Program-made: the position numbers and the translations under genes | NCBI RefSeq assembly: GCF_900172325.1 | Contig: NZ_FWFR01000001.1 | Location: 310,001-374,000, forward strand | DNA from: Oceanibacterium hippocampi | GTDB taxonomy: Bacteria > Pseudomonadota > Alphaproteobacteria > Sneathiellales > Sneathiellaceae | Length of the DNA stretch: 64,000 nt | Direction of reading: 5' to 3' | Shown here: in pieces, positions 21,118 to 30,198 of the stretch | Layout: every line of letters starts with the position of its first letter | Numbering within the stretch: the first letter of the stretch is position 1 | Notes under the pieces: model-generated | Databases searched by the model: none | What the model was told of the DNA's origin: nothing | What the model saw: the letters and a program-made list of their open reading frames with translations, nothing else

Positions 21118-22305
21118 TCAGAGAAAGCGCTCCTCGAACGGATAGCCCGACAGCACTTCCACACCGGTCTCGGTGATCAGGAGCTGTTCCTCGAGCTTGA
21201 CCCCGTCGGGTCCACCGACCTCGCCGACATAGCTTTCGACGCAGACCGTCATACCCGGTTCAAGGACGCCTTCATACCCCGCCATCGCCACATCCTCGGG
21301 ATAGACGACGGATGGAAACTCGTCGCAGAGCCCGACCCCGTGCGCGATCACCGAATAGCGCTGCGCCCGGTAGGGATCGGGAAGCTGAAAGCCGAGTTCG
21401 GTGAACTCGGTATGGGTCATGCCGGGCTTCAGGACCTCGATATTGCGGGTGACCTGTTCGTGCGCGATCGCATAGATCCTCCGCTGGCGATCGTTCGGCA
21501 TCCCGTCACCGGCCCGCCAGCTCCGCGAGATATCGGCGCAATAGCCCTCCGGACCGATCAGATCGGTATCGAAACAAACCAGGTCGCCCGTTTCGATGAC
21601 CCGGTGACCGCACTCCTGAAACCACGGGTTGGTCCGCTGGCCGGAGGCAAGCAGCCTGGTCTCGATCCACTCCCCGCCACGGGAGATATTGACCTGGTGC
21701 AGGATCGACCAGACCTCGTTCTCGGTCATGCCGGGCTGAAGCGCCGCCTGCATCGCCGCCATGCCGGCCTCGGCACTGGCAATCGCGAGCCGCATCGCCT
21801 TCACCTCTTCCGGACCCTTGATCCGGCGCGCCGCCTCGGACACCGCCTGGCCGTCGGCGAGCCGGATCCCGTGCCGGGTCAGCGCCTCCACCCCGATCGG
21901 CTCCAGCCGGTCGACGGCGAGCCGGCCGCCGGGCGCCCATTGCCGCCAGAGATCGACGATCTCGCCGGCCCAGAGGGTCGCCCGTTCATCGACCACCGGT
22001 CCGGCGGCGAAATAGGTCCAGGCCCGCGCCGGGCGGACCTCGGCGATCACCTCGATGCCGTCGGAGAGATGGGCGCAGCCGTGGAAGTCGAACAACGTGA
22101 TCGGGCCTTCGAGCGGCACGAAAACGTAACGCACCGGGTTGTGCAGGACCCAGACCTGCATGTTCGAGCTGCCGGTCGCGTAACGGATATTGATCGGGTC
22201 GTAGAACAGTGCGGCGGCGACGTCCCGGGCCTTCATCTCCGCCCGCAGGCGGTCCAGTCGCCATGCGCGCAACGCAACCTGATCGATCGCTACCGCCTCG
22301 AACAT
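21118..22305 (-). CDS. M24-fold metalloenzyme, candidate DddP-type DMSP lyase
   Basis: The 395-residue product has the pita-bread fold of the M24/creatinase family. Closest in motif pattern is DddP, which cleaves dimethylsulfoniopropionate to dimethyl sulfide and acrylate. Predicted metal ligands are D246, D248, D258, H322, E357 and E372; spacings from D246 onward (2, 12, 76, 111, 126) equal those I recall for the iron ligands of Roseobacter DddP. Y317 and D328 occupy the positions of its Y366 and proposed base D377; ordinary M24 peptidases differ there. The N-terminal part has YDPINIRYATGSSNMQVW and FDFHGCAHLS, also DddP-like. It lacks about 50 N-terminal residues of classical DddP. An unspecified M24 peptidase remains possible. 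Confidence 0.65.
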   Translation of the reverse strand: MFEAVAIDQVALRAWRLDRLRAEMKARDVAAALFYDPINIRYATGSSNMQVWVLHNPVRYVFVPLEGPITLFDFHGCAHLSDGIEVIAEVRPARAWTYFAAGPVVDERATLWAGEIVDLWRQWAPGGRLAVDRLEPIGVEALTRHGIRLADGQAVSEAARRIKGPEEVKAMRLAIASAEAGMAAMQAALQPGMTENEVWSILHQVNISRGGEWIETRLLASGQRTNPWFQECGHRVIETGDLVCFDTDLIGPEGYCADISRSWRAGDGMPNDRQRRIYAIAHEQVTRNIEVLKPGMTHTEFTELGFQLPDPYRAQRYSVIAHGVGLCDEFPSVVYPEDVAMAGYEGVLEPGMTVCVESYVGEVGGPDGVKLEEQLLITETGVEVLSGYPFEERFL

Positions 22306-22432
22306 CGCGCACCTCCCGAAAAGGCCCTGTCGGCAGGTTCAGTCTATGAGCGTGCCCCGATGTGCTCGCTCCGTTCGCGACATCGCCTGAACCGCCCGCG
22401 ACCCCGGCAGCGCCGACAATGGCGAGACGGCT

Positions 22433-22984
22433 TCAGAAGGACGATCCCGGCTCGGTCAGGAATTCCGCCTCGGCCGGCGTCGACGTCCGCCCGAGGACGG
22501 CGTTCCGGTGCGGAAAACGGCCGAACCGCGCGATTATGTCGCGGTGACGGATGGCCGATTCGAGGGATTTCTGGTCCTCGCCGCGCGCCATGAAGAGGGC
22601 AACGCAACGCGCCTGATCGTCCAGACGTTCGCTGTGCATGAAGGGCATGTAGAGGAACCGGCGCTCGGTCGCCGTTTCCAGCCGCTCGTCATCGCCGCCT
22701 CCGAGCGCGGCATCGGCGATCGCCCGCGCCTTCTCGTCCTGCGCGAAAGTTGCCGGATCGCCGCGCAGCAGGTTGCGGGAGAACTGGTCGAGGACGATCA
22801 CGAGGGCCAGGGCCCCGCGCGGTGTCGCCTGCCAGTGATCGAGGTCGCCCCGTGCCGCCGCCTCGAAAACCGACCGGAAGCGTTCTTCGATGGCGGCATC
22901 GAACGTGTCGTCGCGCACGAACCAGAGTGGCTCGTGCGCCGGATCGAACCAGAAATCCAGCACTGTGTCCGGTGTTGCCTGCAA
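22433..22984 (-). CDS. DUF924 family protein
   Basis: The 183-residue protein is a DUF924 member, an all-helical family with a TPR-like fold and no settled function. Typical blocks are VLDFWFDPAHEPLWFVRD at the front, LALVIVLDQFSRNLLRGD, and FLYMPFMHSERLDDQ. The start must be the TTG at 22984, which has GGGAGAGGA three bases upstream; no ATG exists before the first conserved block. It diverges from the YihY gene. Confidence 0.87.
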   Translation of the reverse strand: MQATPDTVLDFWFDPAHEPLWFVRDDTFDAAIEERFRSVFEAAARGDLDHWQATPRGALALVIVLDQFSRNLLRGDPATFAQDEKARAIADAALGGGDDERLETATERRFLYMPFMHSERLDDQARCVALFMARGEDQKSLESAIRHRDIIARFGRFPHRNAVLGRTSTPAEAEFLTEPGSSF

Positions 22985-23065
22985 CTGTCCTCTCCCTCGC
23001 CGGCTTGGCCGATCGTTCGTGCCGCTATAGGGTAACGTTATCAAGCCGGAAGGGATGGCGCCAAG

Positions 23066-23995
23066 ATGGCGGATACCGCAAAGCAGCCGGAGACCAGCCG
23101 GAAGGATCGCCCGCTGCCGCCAAAGCTCGGGGCGCTCCTCGATTTCACCGCCGAGGCGGGACGGATAACGCTGCGCAATTTCTCCGGGGACCGCTGCCTG
23201 GTGATGGCGGCGTCGCTGAGCTACACGAGCCTTCTCGCGATGGTGCCGCTGATCGCCATCAGCTTCGCGATCATTACCGCCTTTCCGGTCTTTTCCGAGA
23301 TCAAGGGCGATCTCGAAAACATGATCTTCGCCAACCTCGTGCCCCATGCAGGCGATGCGATCCAGGGCCAGATCACGGAATTCGCGGCAAATACCCGGAA
23401 ACTCACCGCGGTCGGCGTCGTCGGCCTGGCAGTGACCGCCCTGCTTCTGCTGAACGCGATCGAGACCGCGTTCAATACGATCTGGAAGGTCGGCACCCGG
23501 CGCTCGCTGCTGCAGCGGCTGCTGGTCTTCTGGGCGATCATCACCCTCGGGCCCTTGCTGGTCGGGGCGAGCTTCTCGATGTCGAGCTACATCTTCACGC
23601 TGACCCAGCGCTTCGGCTCGGACTATTTCTCCGGCATTGGCGGCCTGCTCACGCGGCTCATGCCCTTTGCCCTGGAAACGCTGGCGCTGTCGCTGCTCTT
23701 CATCGCCGCGCCGAACCGCCGGGTCCGGGTCATCGACGGCCTCATCGGAGGCGCCATCGCCGCGCTCTTCTTCGAACTCGGCAAGAAGGGGTTCGCGGTC
23801 TTCCTCGTCTATGCACCGACCTACCAGGTCATCTACGGTGCGCTCGCAACGATCCCGATCTTCCTGGTCTGGATGTACCTGTCCTGGGCATTCGTGCTGT
23901 TCGGCGCCGAAGTCGCCCACGGGCTGGACAGCGCGCGGCGGAAACAACCGCCAGCCGAGCGCTTGCGCGAAACCGACCAGGCCGCCGCCGACTAG
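23066..23995 (+). CDS. YihY/BrkB family inner-membrane protein
   Basis: The 309-residue product has the six-helix YihY/BrkB domain after a cytoplasmic N-terminus. The family block ASLSYTSLLAMVPLIAI lies near residue 50, followed by FNTIWKV around 138 and the C-terminal APTYQVIYGALATIPIFLVWMYLSW. Some homologues were once called ribonuclease BN, an assignment later withdrawn. The transport or envelope function is unknown. GGAAGGG precedes the ATG. Confidence 0.92.
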   Translation: MADTAKQPETSRKDRPLPPKLGALLDFTAEAGRITLRNFSGDRCLVMAASLSYTSLLAMVPLIAISFAIITAFPVFSEIKGDLENMIFANLVPHAGDAIQGQITEFAANTRKLTAVGVVGLAVTALLLLNAIETAFNTIWKVGTRRSLLQRLLVFWAIITLGPLLVGASFSMSSYIFTLTQRFGSDYFSGIGGLLTRLMPFALETLALSLLFIAAPNRRVRVIDGLIGGAIAALFFELGKKGFAVFLVYAPTYQVIYGALATIPIFLVWMYLSWAFVLFGAEVAHGLDSARRKQPPAERLRETDQAAAD

Positions 23996-24018
23996 CCGTC
24001 GGCATCGACCGGGACCGT

Positions 24019-25371
24019 TCAGCCGGAATAGGGCAGCGCCGCCCTGTCCTCGCCGCCGGCGGGCAGCAGTTCGGCGGTAACCGGCTCACGGTCCTGCCAG
24101 TGGAAGCTGTCGAAGGCACCGCAGGACGGGCAGACCGGGCGCCATTCGCCACTGTGACGGTCGCAGTTGCCGCAGACCCAGCTCGGCTCGACGGCAACTT
24201 CAGCCCCCTTCGCAAGCCATTCGCGTGCCGCTTCCGCGTCGCCATTCTGGCGTTCGTCGAGGCTCGCCATCAGTCGGTGGAACCTGCTGTCGGACTGCTC
24301 TTCGTCGAGCGCCTCCAGCGCCGCCCGGGCAGCGGTCCAGTCGCCCGCCGCGATCGCCGCCTCGGCGATCGCGAGCCGGCTCTCCGCATGGTCCGGGTTG
24401 CCGGCGGTCAGCCCGCTCTGCAGCTGCTTCAGCCGCTCCTCGGCGGAAGCCGCCGGATAGAGCGCCATGAAGGCCTCCGCATAGGCCGGATGCGGCGCCG
24501 CGGTCCATGCCTCGGCGAGCAGCGAGGCGGCCTTGCGTTCCTTGCCCGACGCCTTGTGAAGGCGGGCGAGCAGGACTGTCGCCGGGACCAGAGACGGCGC
24601 CAGCTTGTGGGCGCTGCCGGCTAGCTTGACGGCATGCTTGCGGTCGCCGTCGGTTTCCGCCTTCTCCGCCTGGCACAGCAGCAGCACGGCATTCCGGCGG
24701 CTTGCCTCCTCCGAGGTCACGAGCTTCGCCCGCTCGGCCCGGGCCAGGGTTTCCTCAGCCGCCGCCCAGTCGCCCGATACCGTCTGGACCCGGAACAGGG
24801 ATTTCAGGACCCAAGGGGTATTGGGCTGCAGGCGATAGGCGCGGCGCACCAGCTTGACCGCCTCGTCCTGGTCGCCCTTGCGACGGGCAAGGCCGAACAG
24901 TCCACGGACCCCGAGGAACTCGGTCTCAGGATTGTCCAGCATCTTCTCGTAATAGACCTTCGCGGCGCGGTCGTCGTTGTTGAGCTCCGCCGCCTGGGCC
25001 GCAAGCAACAGCGCCAGGGGCTCGTCGGCCAGCATCTTCTCGGTGGCAACGGCGCTCCGCCGGGCGCCTTCCGCATCGCCCGCGGCGATCGCGACCAGAC
25101 CCGTCGTGAAGGCCGAGAAACCCTTGCGGCGGCGTTTCTCGCTCCGCCGGGCGAGGAAGCTGCCCGGCCGGGTGCGAAACCAGCGCCAGACGAGATAAAG
25201 CATCGCAACGACAACGACGATCGCGATCGCGAGCAGCCCGGCCACGGCGACATAGGTGTCGATCCGGTAGCCCTGCCAGTCGATCACCACATGGCCGGGA
25301 TTCTCGGCGAACCAGGCGGCGCCCAGGCTGAGCAGGACGACGGCGACGAAGATCAACAGCAGTCGGAGCAT
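24019..25371 (-). CDS. hemY: HemY-type TPR membrane protein with C-terminal zinc ribbon
   Basis: This 450-residue protein of the proteobacterial HemY family (unrelated to Bacillus protoporphyrinogen oxidase HemY) has two N-terminal membrane helices (about 1-20 and 40-65) followed by TPR-like helices to residue 390. The end carries a rubredoxin-like zinc ribbon: CGNCDRHSGEW then CPSCGAFDSFHW. It follows the hemC-hemD-mitofilin genes with ten bases between stop and start, so it is the last gene of the haem operon. A role in organising late haem synthesis at the membrane has been proposed for the family but is not proven. Confidence 0.88.
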   Translation of the reverse strand: MLRLLLIFVAVVLLSLGAAWFAENPGHVVIDWQGYRIDTYVAVAGLLAIAIVVVVAMLYLVWRWFRTRPGSFLARRSEKRRRKGFSAFTTGLVAIAAGDAEGARRSAVATEKMLADEPLALLLAAQAAELNNDDRAAKVYYEKMLDNPETEFLGVRGLFGLARRKGDQDEAVKLVRRAYRLQPNTPWVLKSLFRVQTVSGDWAAAEETLARAERAKLVTSEEASRRNAVLLLCQAEKAETDGDRKHAVKLAGSAHKLAPSLVPATVLLARLHKASGKERKAASLLAEAWTAAPHPAYAEAFMALYPAASAEERLKQLQSGLTAGNPDHAESRLAIAEAAIAAGDWTAARAALEALDEEQSDSRFHRLMASLDERQNGDAEAAREWLAKGAEVAVEPSWVCGNCDRHSGEWRPVCPSCGAFDSFHWQDREPVTAELLPAGGEDRAALPYSG

Positions 25372-25381
25372 GGCCGCGATC

Positions 25382-28033
25382 CTATTCGCCGTCTTTCGGG
25401 CCGGACAGCCCGGCGATAACCCGCTGATGCAACTGTTCGATCGCGGTGTCGAGGGCGAGGCGCGCCCGCGCCTGCCCGAGCCAGTCGGCGGCGGCCGTCG
25501 CGGCCGCGCCGGTCAGCCCGTCGAGTTCGGCAACCGCACCGGCAAGATCGCCGCGGGCGAGCAGGACCTCGGCACGCGCGACGACCGCATCGGCCTCGAC
25601 CCCCTCGACCTCGCCGACCCGGCGGATCGTGATGACCGAGGCGATCCGGGCCATGGCATGACCGAGCCAGTCGCCGTCTTCCAGTTCACGGGCAGCCTGG
25701 ACGATCTGCCGGGCCTCTTCATCGAAGCTGGCACGAAGCTCCGCCAGCGTCGGCAAGCCAGCCGCCGCATGGGGCACGAGCTCGGCCAGTGTCGGCTGCA
25801 GTGCCTCGCCGGCAAGGCCGCTGGCCACCGCGAGTTCCTGATCGAACGGGCTCGAACCCTGTGTCGCCGCGCTCAACTGGTTGATCGCGAGGGCAAGCGC
25901 CATCCGTTCGTCGAGCCCGGCGCGGGCCTCGCGAGCCGCCTCCAGCCGCTCGATCCGGGACTGCGCGTCCGCCGTCGCCTTCTCGCCTGCCGCTTCCCGC
26001 TCTGCCGTCTGCTGTTCGAGCGCCGACAGCTTCTCGCGCAGGGCGCCGATATCACTGGCCTGCGACGACAGGTCGCCGGAGAGCGTCGCGTTACGATCGA
26101 CACGGGCACCGAGCGCGGCGATCTCGTTCTCGATCCCGTTGGCGCCCTGGCGAAGTTCGGCGATCTCCGCGGCCAGGGCATCGGTGTCGGCATCGGCACC
26201 CGTGCCGGCATCGATTCGGCCAGCGAGTTCGTCGATCCGCTGACGCAGTTCGCCAATCACCGCCGCGTCGGCGCCGCCGCCGCTGGTCGCGGCCCGGTCG
26301 AGCGTCTCGCGCAGTCCGGCCATGTTCGCTTCAAGGTCGTCGATGCGGGCCGCGTCACCCGCGAGCGTCCGCAGCCGGCCGTCGATGTCGTCCAGCCGCC
26401 CCTGAAGAGCGCCGAACGTCGCCGCGAGGTCATCGACCCGGCTCGCCAGGGCGGCAACCTGCTCGCCACCGGCCCCCGATGCCGCCCCTTCGTTCTGTTC
26501 CAGCGTATCGAGACGGCCGGCAAGCTGATCGAGCCGAGGCCCGATCTGCCCGGCGCGACTGTCGCCGCGCGCGACCTGGTTCTCGAGCGAGACGATCCGA
26601 TCCATCAGCGCCGGATCGGCCGCGACCGCGCCGCCGGTGGATTCGACGCCAAGCAGGCGCAGCTTTTCCGGTGAAAGCTCGGCTTTCAGCTTCGGCAGCA
26701 GAAGCGGCCAGACGGCCATGCCCGAGGCGAAAACCAGCAGGATCGCGATCACCGCGACGACCAGGCTCCAGCGGACGCCGCCGCGTTTCCGCCTCGGCGA
26801 CGCCGTGCCGGCCGCATTGCCGCTGCCGCCGTTGCCGCCACCCGTTCCACCGCCCGATGGCGAGCCGGAACCCGGGCGCGACGTCGATGCCGGAGTCGGC
26901 GTTCGTGCCGGTGTCGGGGGTGTCGAAGGGGTCGATCCGCCGGTCGAAGCGGCGGTGGACCGTGGCGGCAACGGGGCGCCGTTCCCGGTCGTCGATTTCG
27001 CGGCCGCGGCCGGCGTTGTCGTTGACGCGGCTTTCGTTGTCCCCGCCCCGTTACCGCTCGGCTTGGGGCTCGCGGGCTTGCCGGACCCTGCGACCGGATC
27101 GTCCTTGGCCTTCTGGCCGCCAGTGGACTGCGCCGCCGCCGCCGGTGCGACTGCGGCTTCCTTGTCCGGGTCCGTCTCGCTCTGGTTCGTCATCATCTCG
27201 GCAGCCCCGTCTACGGGTCTCGTGTCGATCGCTGTCAACGCCACGATGAACTCTTCTTCCGGCGCCTGCTTGGCCGGCCGCCGGCCGGTATCGGAACCCG
27301 ATGCCTCACCATTCCTGGCCGCGTCGATTCGCGCCACCAGCGCGAGCAAAGCCTCCTCGTTCGGTTGCTCGGCGACATGGACCTCTCGCCACAGTAGCGG
27401 CATTGCGGCCTTTCCGACAGCCTCGCTGAGGCAGAAAAGTTCGAGGTCGGCGAGCGTGTCGTCAAGCGCCGCGCCCTCGACGAGCGCCAGGAACGCCGCC
27501 GCGGTCCGCGGCGAGAACAGGATCACGCCATCGATCTCGCGGTCGACAAGCGCCTTCTCCAGGCGCGGCGAAACCGAGGTCACCGGCTCGGCGCTGTAGA
27601 GCACCTCGCGCCGGCAACTGAAACCCGCCGCTTCGAGGCGGCCCTTCAGGTCACCCGTGGTGACGCTGCCCGCGACATGGACGAGCGGCCCGCCCGAAGG
27701 ATCGCATTCGGCAACCACCTTCTCGACCAGTGCGTCGAGATCGCCCGAGGCGCTCGCCACGGTCTCGAAACCGGCGCTGCGTGCCGCCTGGGCGGTCCCG
27801 TCGCCGACCGCGTAGACTTTCAGGTCGCGACGGTCGCAGGTCACGGCCAGCGCCCGCGCGGCGTTGCGGCTGGTCACCAGCACCGCCTGCACGCCGGGGC
27901 CGATCTCCAGTCGCCTGGAATCGTCGAGATGGATGGTCAGCATCGGCTCGACGAGGGACTGGACGTTGAGTTTGCGCAGGGCCGAAGCCAGATGGCTGGC
28001 GTCCGGTTCCGGCCTGGTGATCAGAAGTCTCAC
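25382..28033 (-). CDS. hemD: Uroporphyrinogen-III synthase fused to a mitofilin-like membrane protein
   Basis: One uninterrupted 883-codon frame holds two proteins usually encoded separately. Residues 1 to about 242 are uroporphyrinogen-III synthase, which closes hydroxymethylbilane to uroporphyrinogen III (start RLLITRPEPDASHLASAL; blocks VLVTSRNAARAL and GVILFSPRTAAAF). A Pro/Ala/Ser/Thr-rich linker (about 245-415) leads to a membrane helix (421-446), a long coiled coil (about 470-705) and a C-terminal helical domain of the COG4223/mitofilin (HemX-like) type. The start is GTG at 28033, 19 bases after hemC. An ATG pair at residues 280-281 (27196-27191) could start a separate 603-residue mitofilin protein, but no clear ribosome-binding site precedes it and hemD has no stop of its own. 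Confidence 0.85.
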   Translation of the reverse strand: MRLLITRPEPDASHLASALRKLNVQSLVEPMLTIHLDDSRRLEIGPGVQAVLVTSRNAARALAVTCDRRDLKVYAVGDGTAQAARSAGFETVASASGDLDALVEKVVAECDPSGGPLVHVAGSVTTGDLKGRLEAAGFSCRREVLYSAEPVTSVSPRLEKALVDREIDGVILFSPRTAAAFLALVEGAALDDTLADLELFCLSEAVGKAAMPLLWREVHVAEQPNEEALLALVARIDAARNGEASGSDTGRRPAKQAPEEEFIVALTAIDTRPVDGAAEMMTNQSETDPDKEAAVAPAAAAQSTGGQKAKDDPVAGSGKPASPKPSGNGAGTTKAASTTTPAAAAKSTTGNGAPLPPRSTAASTGGSTPSTPPTPARTPTPASTSRPGSGSPSGGGTGGGNGGSGNAAGTASPRRKRGGVRWSLVVAVIAILLVFASGMAVWPLLLPKLKAELSPEKLRLLGVESTGGAVAADPALMDRIVSLENQVARGDSRAGQIGPRLDQLAGRLDTLEQNEGAASGAGGEQVAALASRVDDLAATFGALQGRLDDIDGRLRTLAGDAARIDDLEANMAGLRETLDRAATSGGGADAAVIGELRQRIDELAGRIDAGTGADADTDALAAEIAELRQGANGIENEIAALGARVDRNATLSGDLSSQASDIGALREKLSALEQQTAEREAAGEKATADAQSRIERLEAAREARAGLDERMALALAINQLSAATQGSSPFDQELAVASGLAGEALQPTLAELVPHAAAGLPTLAELRASFDEEARQIVQAARELEDGDWLGHAMARIASVITIRRVGEVEGVEADAVVARAEVLLARGDLAGAVAELDGLTGAAATAAADWLGQARARLALDTAIEQLHQRVIAGLSGPKDGE

Positions 28034-28052
28034 GTGACGTCACCCGCTCCGA

Positions 28053-28982
28053 TTAGTCGCCGTTCGCCGAGAAGAAATGGGGACCGGCGCGTCCCTTGAG
28101 CTCAAGGCCGATTTCGCGGCCGAGAGCGGCAGCATCCGAAAGCGTCGCTTCCCCTTCAGCATCCAGCCGCTCGCTTCCGTCGGGAGTCATGACGGCAGCG
28201 CGCAACCGGATCGTTGGCCCGGCGATCTCCGCCAAGCCCGCTATCGGTGTATGACACGATCCGTCCAATTCCGCCAGCATGGCGCGCTCGCAGGCGACCC
28301 GCTGCCCGGTCGGAACGTGGTGCAGCGGGGCCAGCAGCGCCGCCACCCGCTCGTCGTCCCGGCGCCGTTCGATCCCGATCGCACCCTGGGCCACCGCCGG
28401 CAGCATTTCCTCCGGTTCCAGCACCGCGGACGCGACCGACGACATGCCGAGCCGGTTCAGGCCGGCAATGGCGAGAAAGGTCGCCTCCGCCACCCCCTCG
28501 GACATCTTGCGCAGCCGTGACTGGACGTTGCCGCGAAGCAGCACGGGGCGAAGTTCCGGATAGCGATGCAGAAGCTGCGCCGTGCGCCGAAGGCTCGCGG
28601 TGCCGATTCGGCTGCCCGCCGGCAGTGCGGCAAGCGTCGTCGCATGCGGCGAAACCAGCGCGTCGCGCGGATCCTCGCGCGGCAGCAGGCAATCGATCAC
28701 CAGACGGTCCGGCAGCGCCGTTTCCATATCCTTCATCGAATGAACCGCGATGTCGATCGCACCGGAAAACAGCGCGTCCTCCAGTTCCTTGATGAACAGG
28801 CCCTTGCCGCCGGCGTCGCGCAGGGCGCGATCCTGGATCCGGTCGCCCGACGTCTTGATCACGACGATCTCGACCGTTTCCGGATCGAGCGCCGGGCCGT
28901 GCGCGTCGAGCAGGCGGCGGCGCGTCTCGTTCGCCTGGGCAAGCGCCAGCGGGCTGCCGCGGGTGCCGATCTTCAGGAGCAT
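28053..28982 (-). CDS. hemC: Hydroxymethylbilane synthase (porphobilinogen deaminase)
   Basis: HemC joins four porphobilinogen units into hydroxymethylbilane. The 309-residue product has the start LKIGTRGSPLALAQA, the catalytic aspartate in VHSMKDMET (D85), SRIGTASLRRTAQL and the dipyrromethane-attachment cysteine in LDGSCHTPIAG (C243). The ATG at 28982 with GGAAGG about ten bases upstream gives the normal family length. It heads the hemC-hemD/mitofilin-hemY operon and diverges from tsaD. Confidence 0.97.
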   Translation of the reverse strand: MLLKIGTRGSPLALAQANETRRRLLDAHGPALDPETVEIVVIKTSGDRIQDRALRDAGGKGLFIKELEDALFSGAIDIAVHSMKDMETALPDRLVIDCLLPREDPRDALVSPHATTLAALPAGSRIGTASLRRTAQLLHRYPELRPVLLRGNVQSRLRKMSEGVAEATFLAIAGLNRLGMSSVASAVLEPEEMLPAVAQGAIGIERRRDDERVAALLAPLHHVPTGQRVACERAMLAELDGSCHTPIAGLAEIAGPTIRLRAAVMTPDGSERLDAEGEATLSDAAALGREIGLELKGRAGPHFFSANGD

Positions 28983-29104
28983 CGTTCGAGAACCTTCCGG
29001 TGTCGGTGAAGGCGGGGACGCCAGTGCGTTCGGTTGCGGGAACCCGGCCTTGATGCTACAGCCTCGGCGAAAGTTCAATTCCCTTGTGAACACGACGCGG
29101 CGCC

Positions 29105-30175
29105 ATGCTGATCCTCGGCATCGAAACCAGCTGTGACGAAACCGCCGCCGCGATTGTCGATTCGGCGCGGCCGGCCGGCGCGCGCGTGCTCGCCGACGTC
29201 GTGCTGTCGCAGCTCGACGAGCATCGCCCCTACGGTGGCGTGGTGCCGGAGATCGCCGCCCGCGCCCATATCGATCATCTCGACAGGCTGATCGCGCAGG
29301 CAATGGACGAGGCCGGGCTCACCTTCGCCGATCTCGACGCGGTCGCCGCGACCGCCGGGCCGGGCCTGATCGGTGGCGTTATCGTCGGCCTGATGACGGC
29401 CAAGGCGATCGCGGCGGCGGCCGGCAAGCCGCTCGTCGCCGTGAACCACCTTGAGGGCCACGCGCTGACCGCCCGGCTGACCGGCGACATTGCCTTCCCC
29501 TATCTCCTCCTGCTCGTGTCCGGCGGCCATTCGCAGATTCTCGTGGTCGAGGGCGTCGGCCGTTATCGCCGCCTCGGCACGACCATCGACGATGCCATCG
29601 GCGAGGCCTTCGACAAGTCCGCCAAGATGCTGGGCCTCGGCTATCCGGGCGGCCCCGCGCTCGAGGCGATGGCACGGCAGGGCGACCCGGGCCGCTACGA
29701 TCTGCCGCGGCCGATGCTTGGACGGGACGGCGCGGATTTCTCGTTCTCCGGCCTCAAGACGGCGGTCCGCCAGACCATCGAGCGGCTGGGGGAGGCCCTC
29801 GACGAGCAGGCCAGGCGCGACATCTGCGCGGCCTTCCAGGTAGCGGTCGGCGATGTTGTTGCCGATCGTCTCGGCAACGCCATCCGGACGGTCGCGCGCC
29901 CGGCCGACGGGCGAAGGCCGACACTGGTCGTCGCCGGCGGCGTGGCCGCGAACGGTTACCTGCGCCAGCGCCTAGCCGATCTCGCCGGGGCGGAGGATTA
30001 TGAGCTTGCCATCCCGCCGCAGCGGCTCTGTACCGACAACGGCGCGATGATCGCCTGGGCCGGGGCCGAACGCCTCGCCGCCGGGCTTACCGATCCGCTG
30101 GACTATCCTGCCCGCGCCCGCTGGCCGCTCGACCCGGAGGCCGAGCCGCGGCCCTTCGCGGGCGTCAAAGCATAA
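29105..30175 (+). CDS. tsaD: tRNA N6-adenosine threonylcarbamoyltransferase
   Basis: TsaD, with TsaB and TsaE, transfers the threonylcarbamoyl group to A37 of ANN-decoding tRNAs. The 356-residue ASKHA-fold protein opens [16 protein letters not shown], and carries the metal-site histidines in NHLEGH (about residues 115-119), [14 protein letters not shown] and [13 protein letters not shown]. The gene diverges from hemC, a common alphaproteobacterial arrangement, and is followed on the same strand by rpiA and gpsA. Confidence 0.97.
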   Translation: MLILGIETSCDETAAAIVDSARPAGARVLADVVLSQLDEHRPYGGVVPEIAARAHIDHLDRLIAQAMDEAGLTFADLDAVAATAGPGLIGGVIVGLMTAKAIAAAAGKPLVAVNHLEGHALTARLTGDIAFPYLLLLVSGGHSQILVVEGVGRYRRLGTTIDDAIGEAFDKSAKMLGLGYPGGPALEAMARQGDPGRYDLPRPMLGRDGADFSFSGLKTAVRQTIERLGEALDEQARRDICAAFQVAVGDVVADRLGNAIRTVARPADGRRPTLVVAGGVAANGYLRQRLADLAGAEDYELAIPPQRLCTDNGAMIAWAGAERLAAGLTDPLDYPARARWPLDPEAEPRPFAGVKA

Positions 30176-30198
30176 CCCGTGACACGAGGACCGGACCG

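Noticed and set aside
29073-29091. GTTCA-N9-TGAAC dyad before tsaD as a LexA box
   Set aside because: The alphaproteobacterial LexA site is a direct GTTC-N7-GTTC repeat; the spacing and orientation here do not match.
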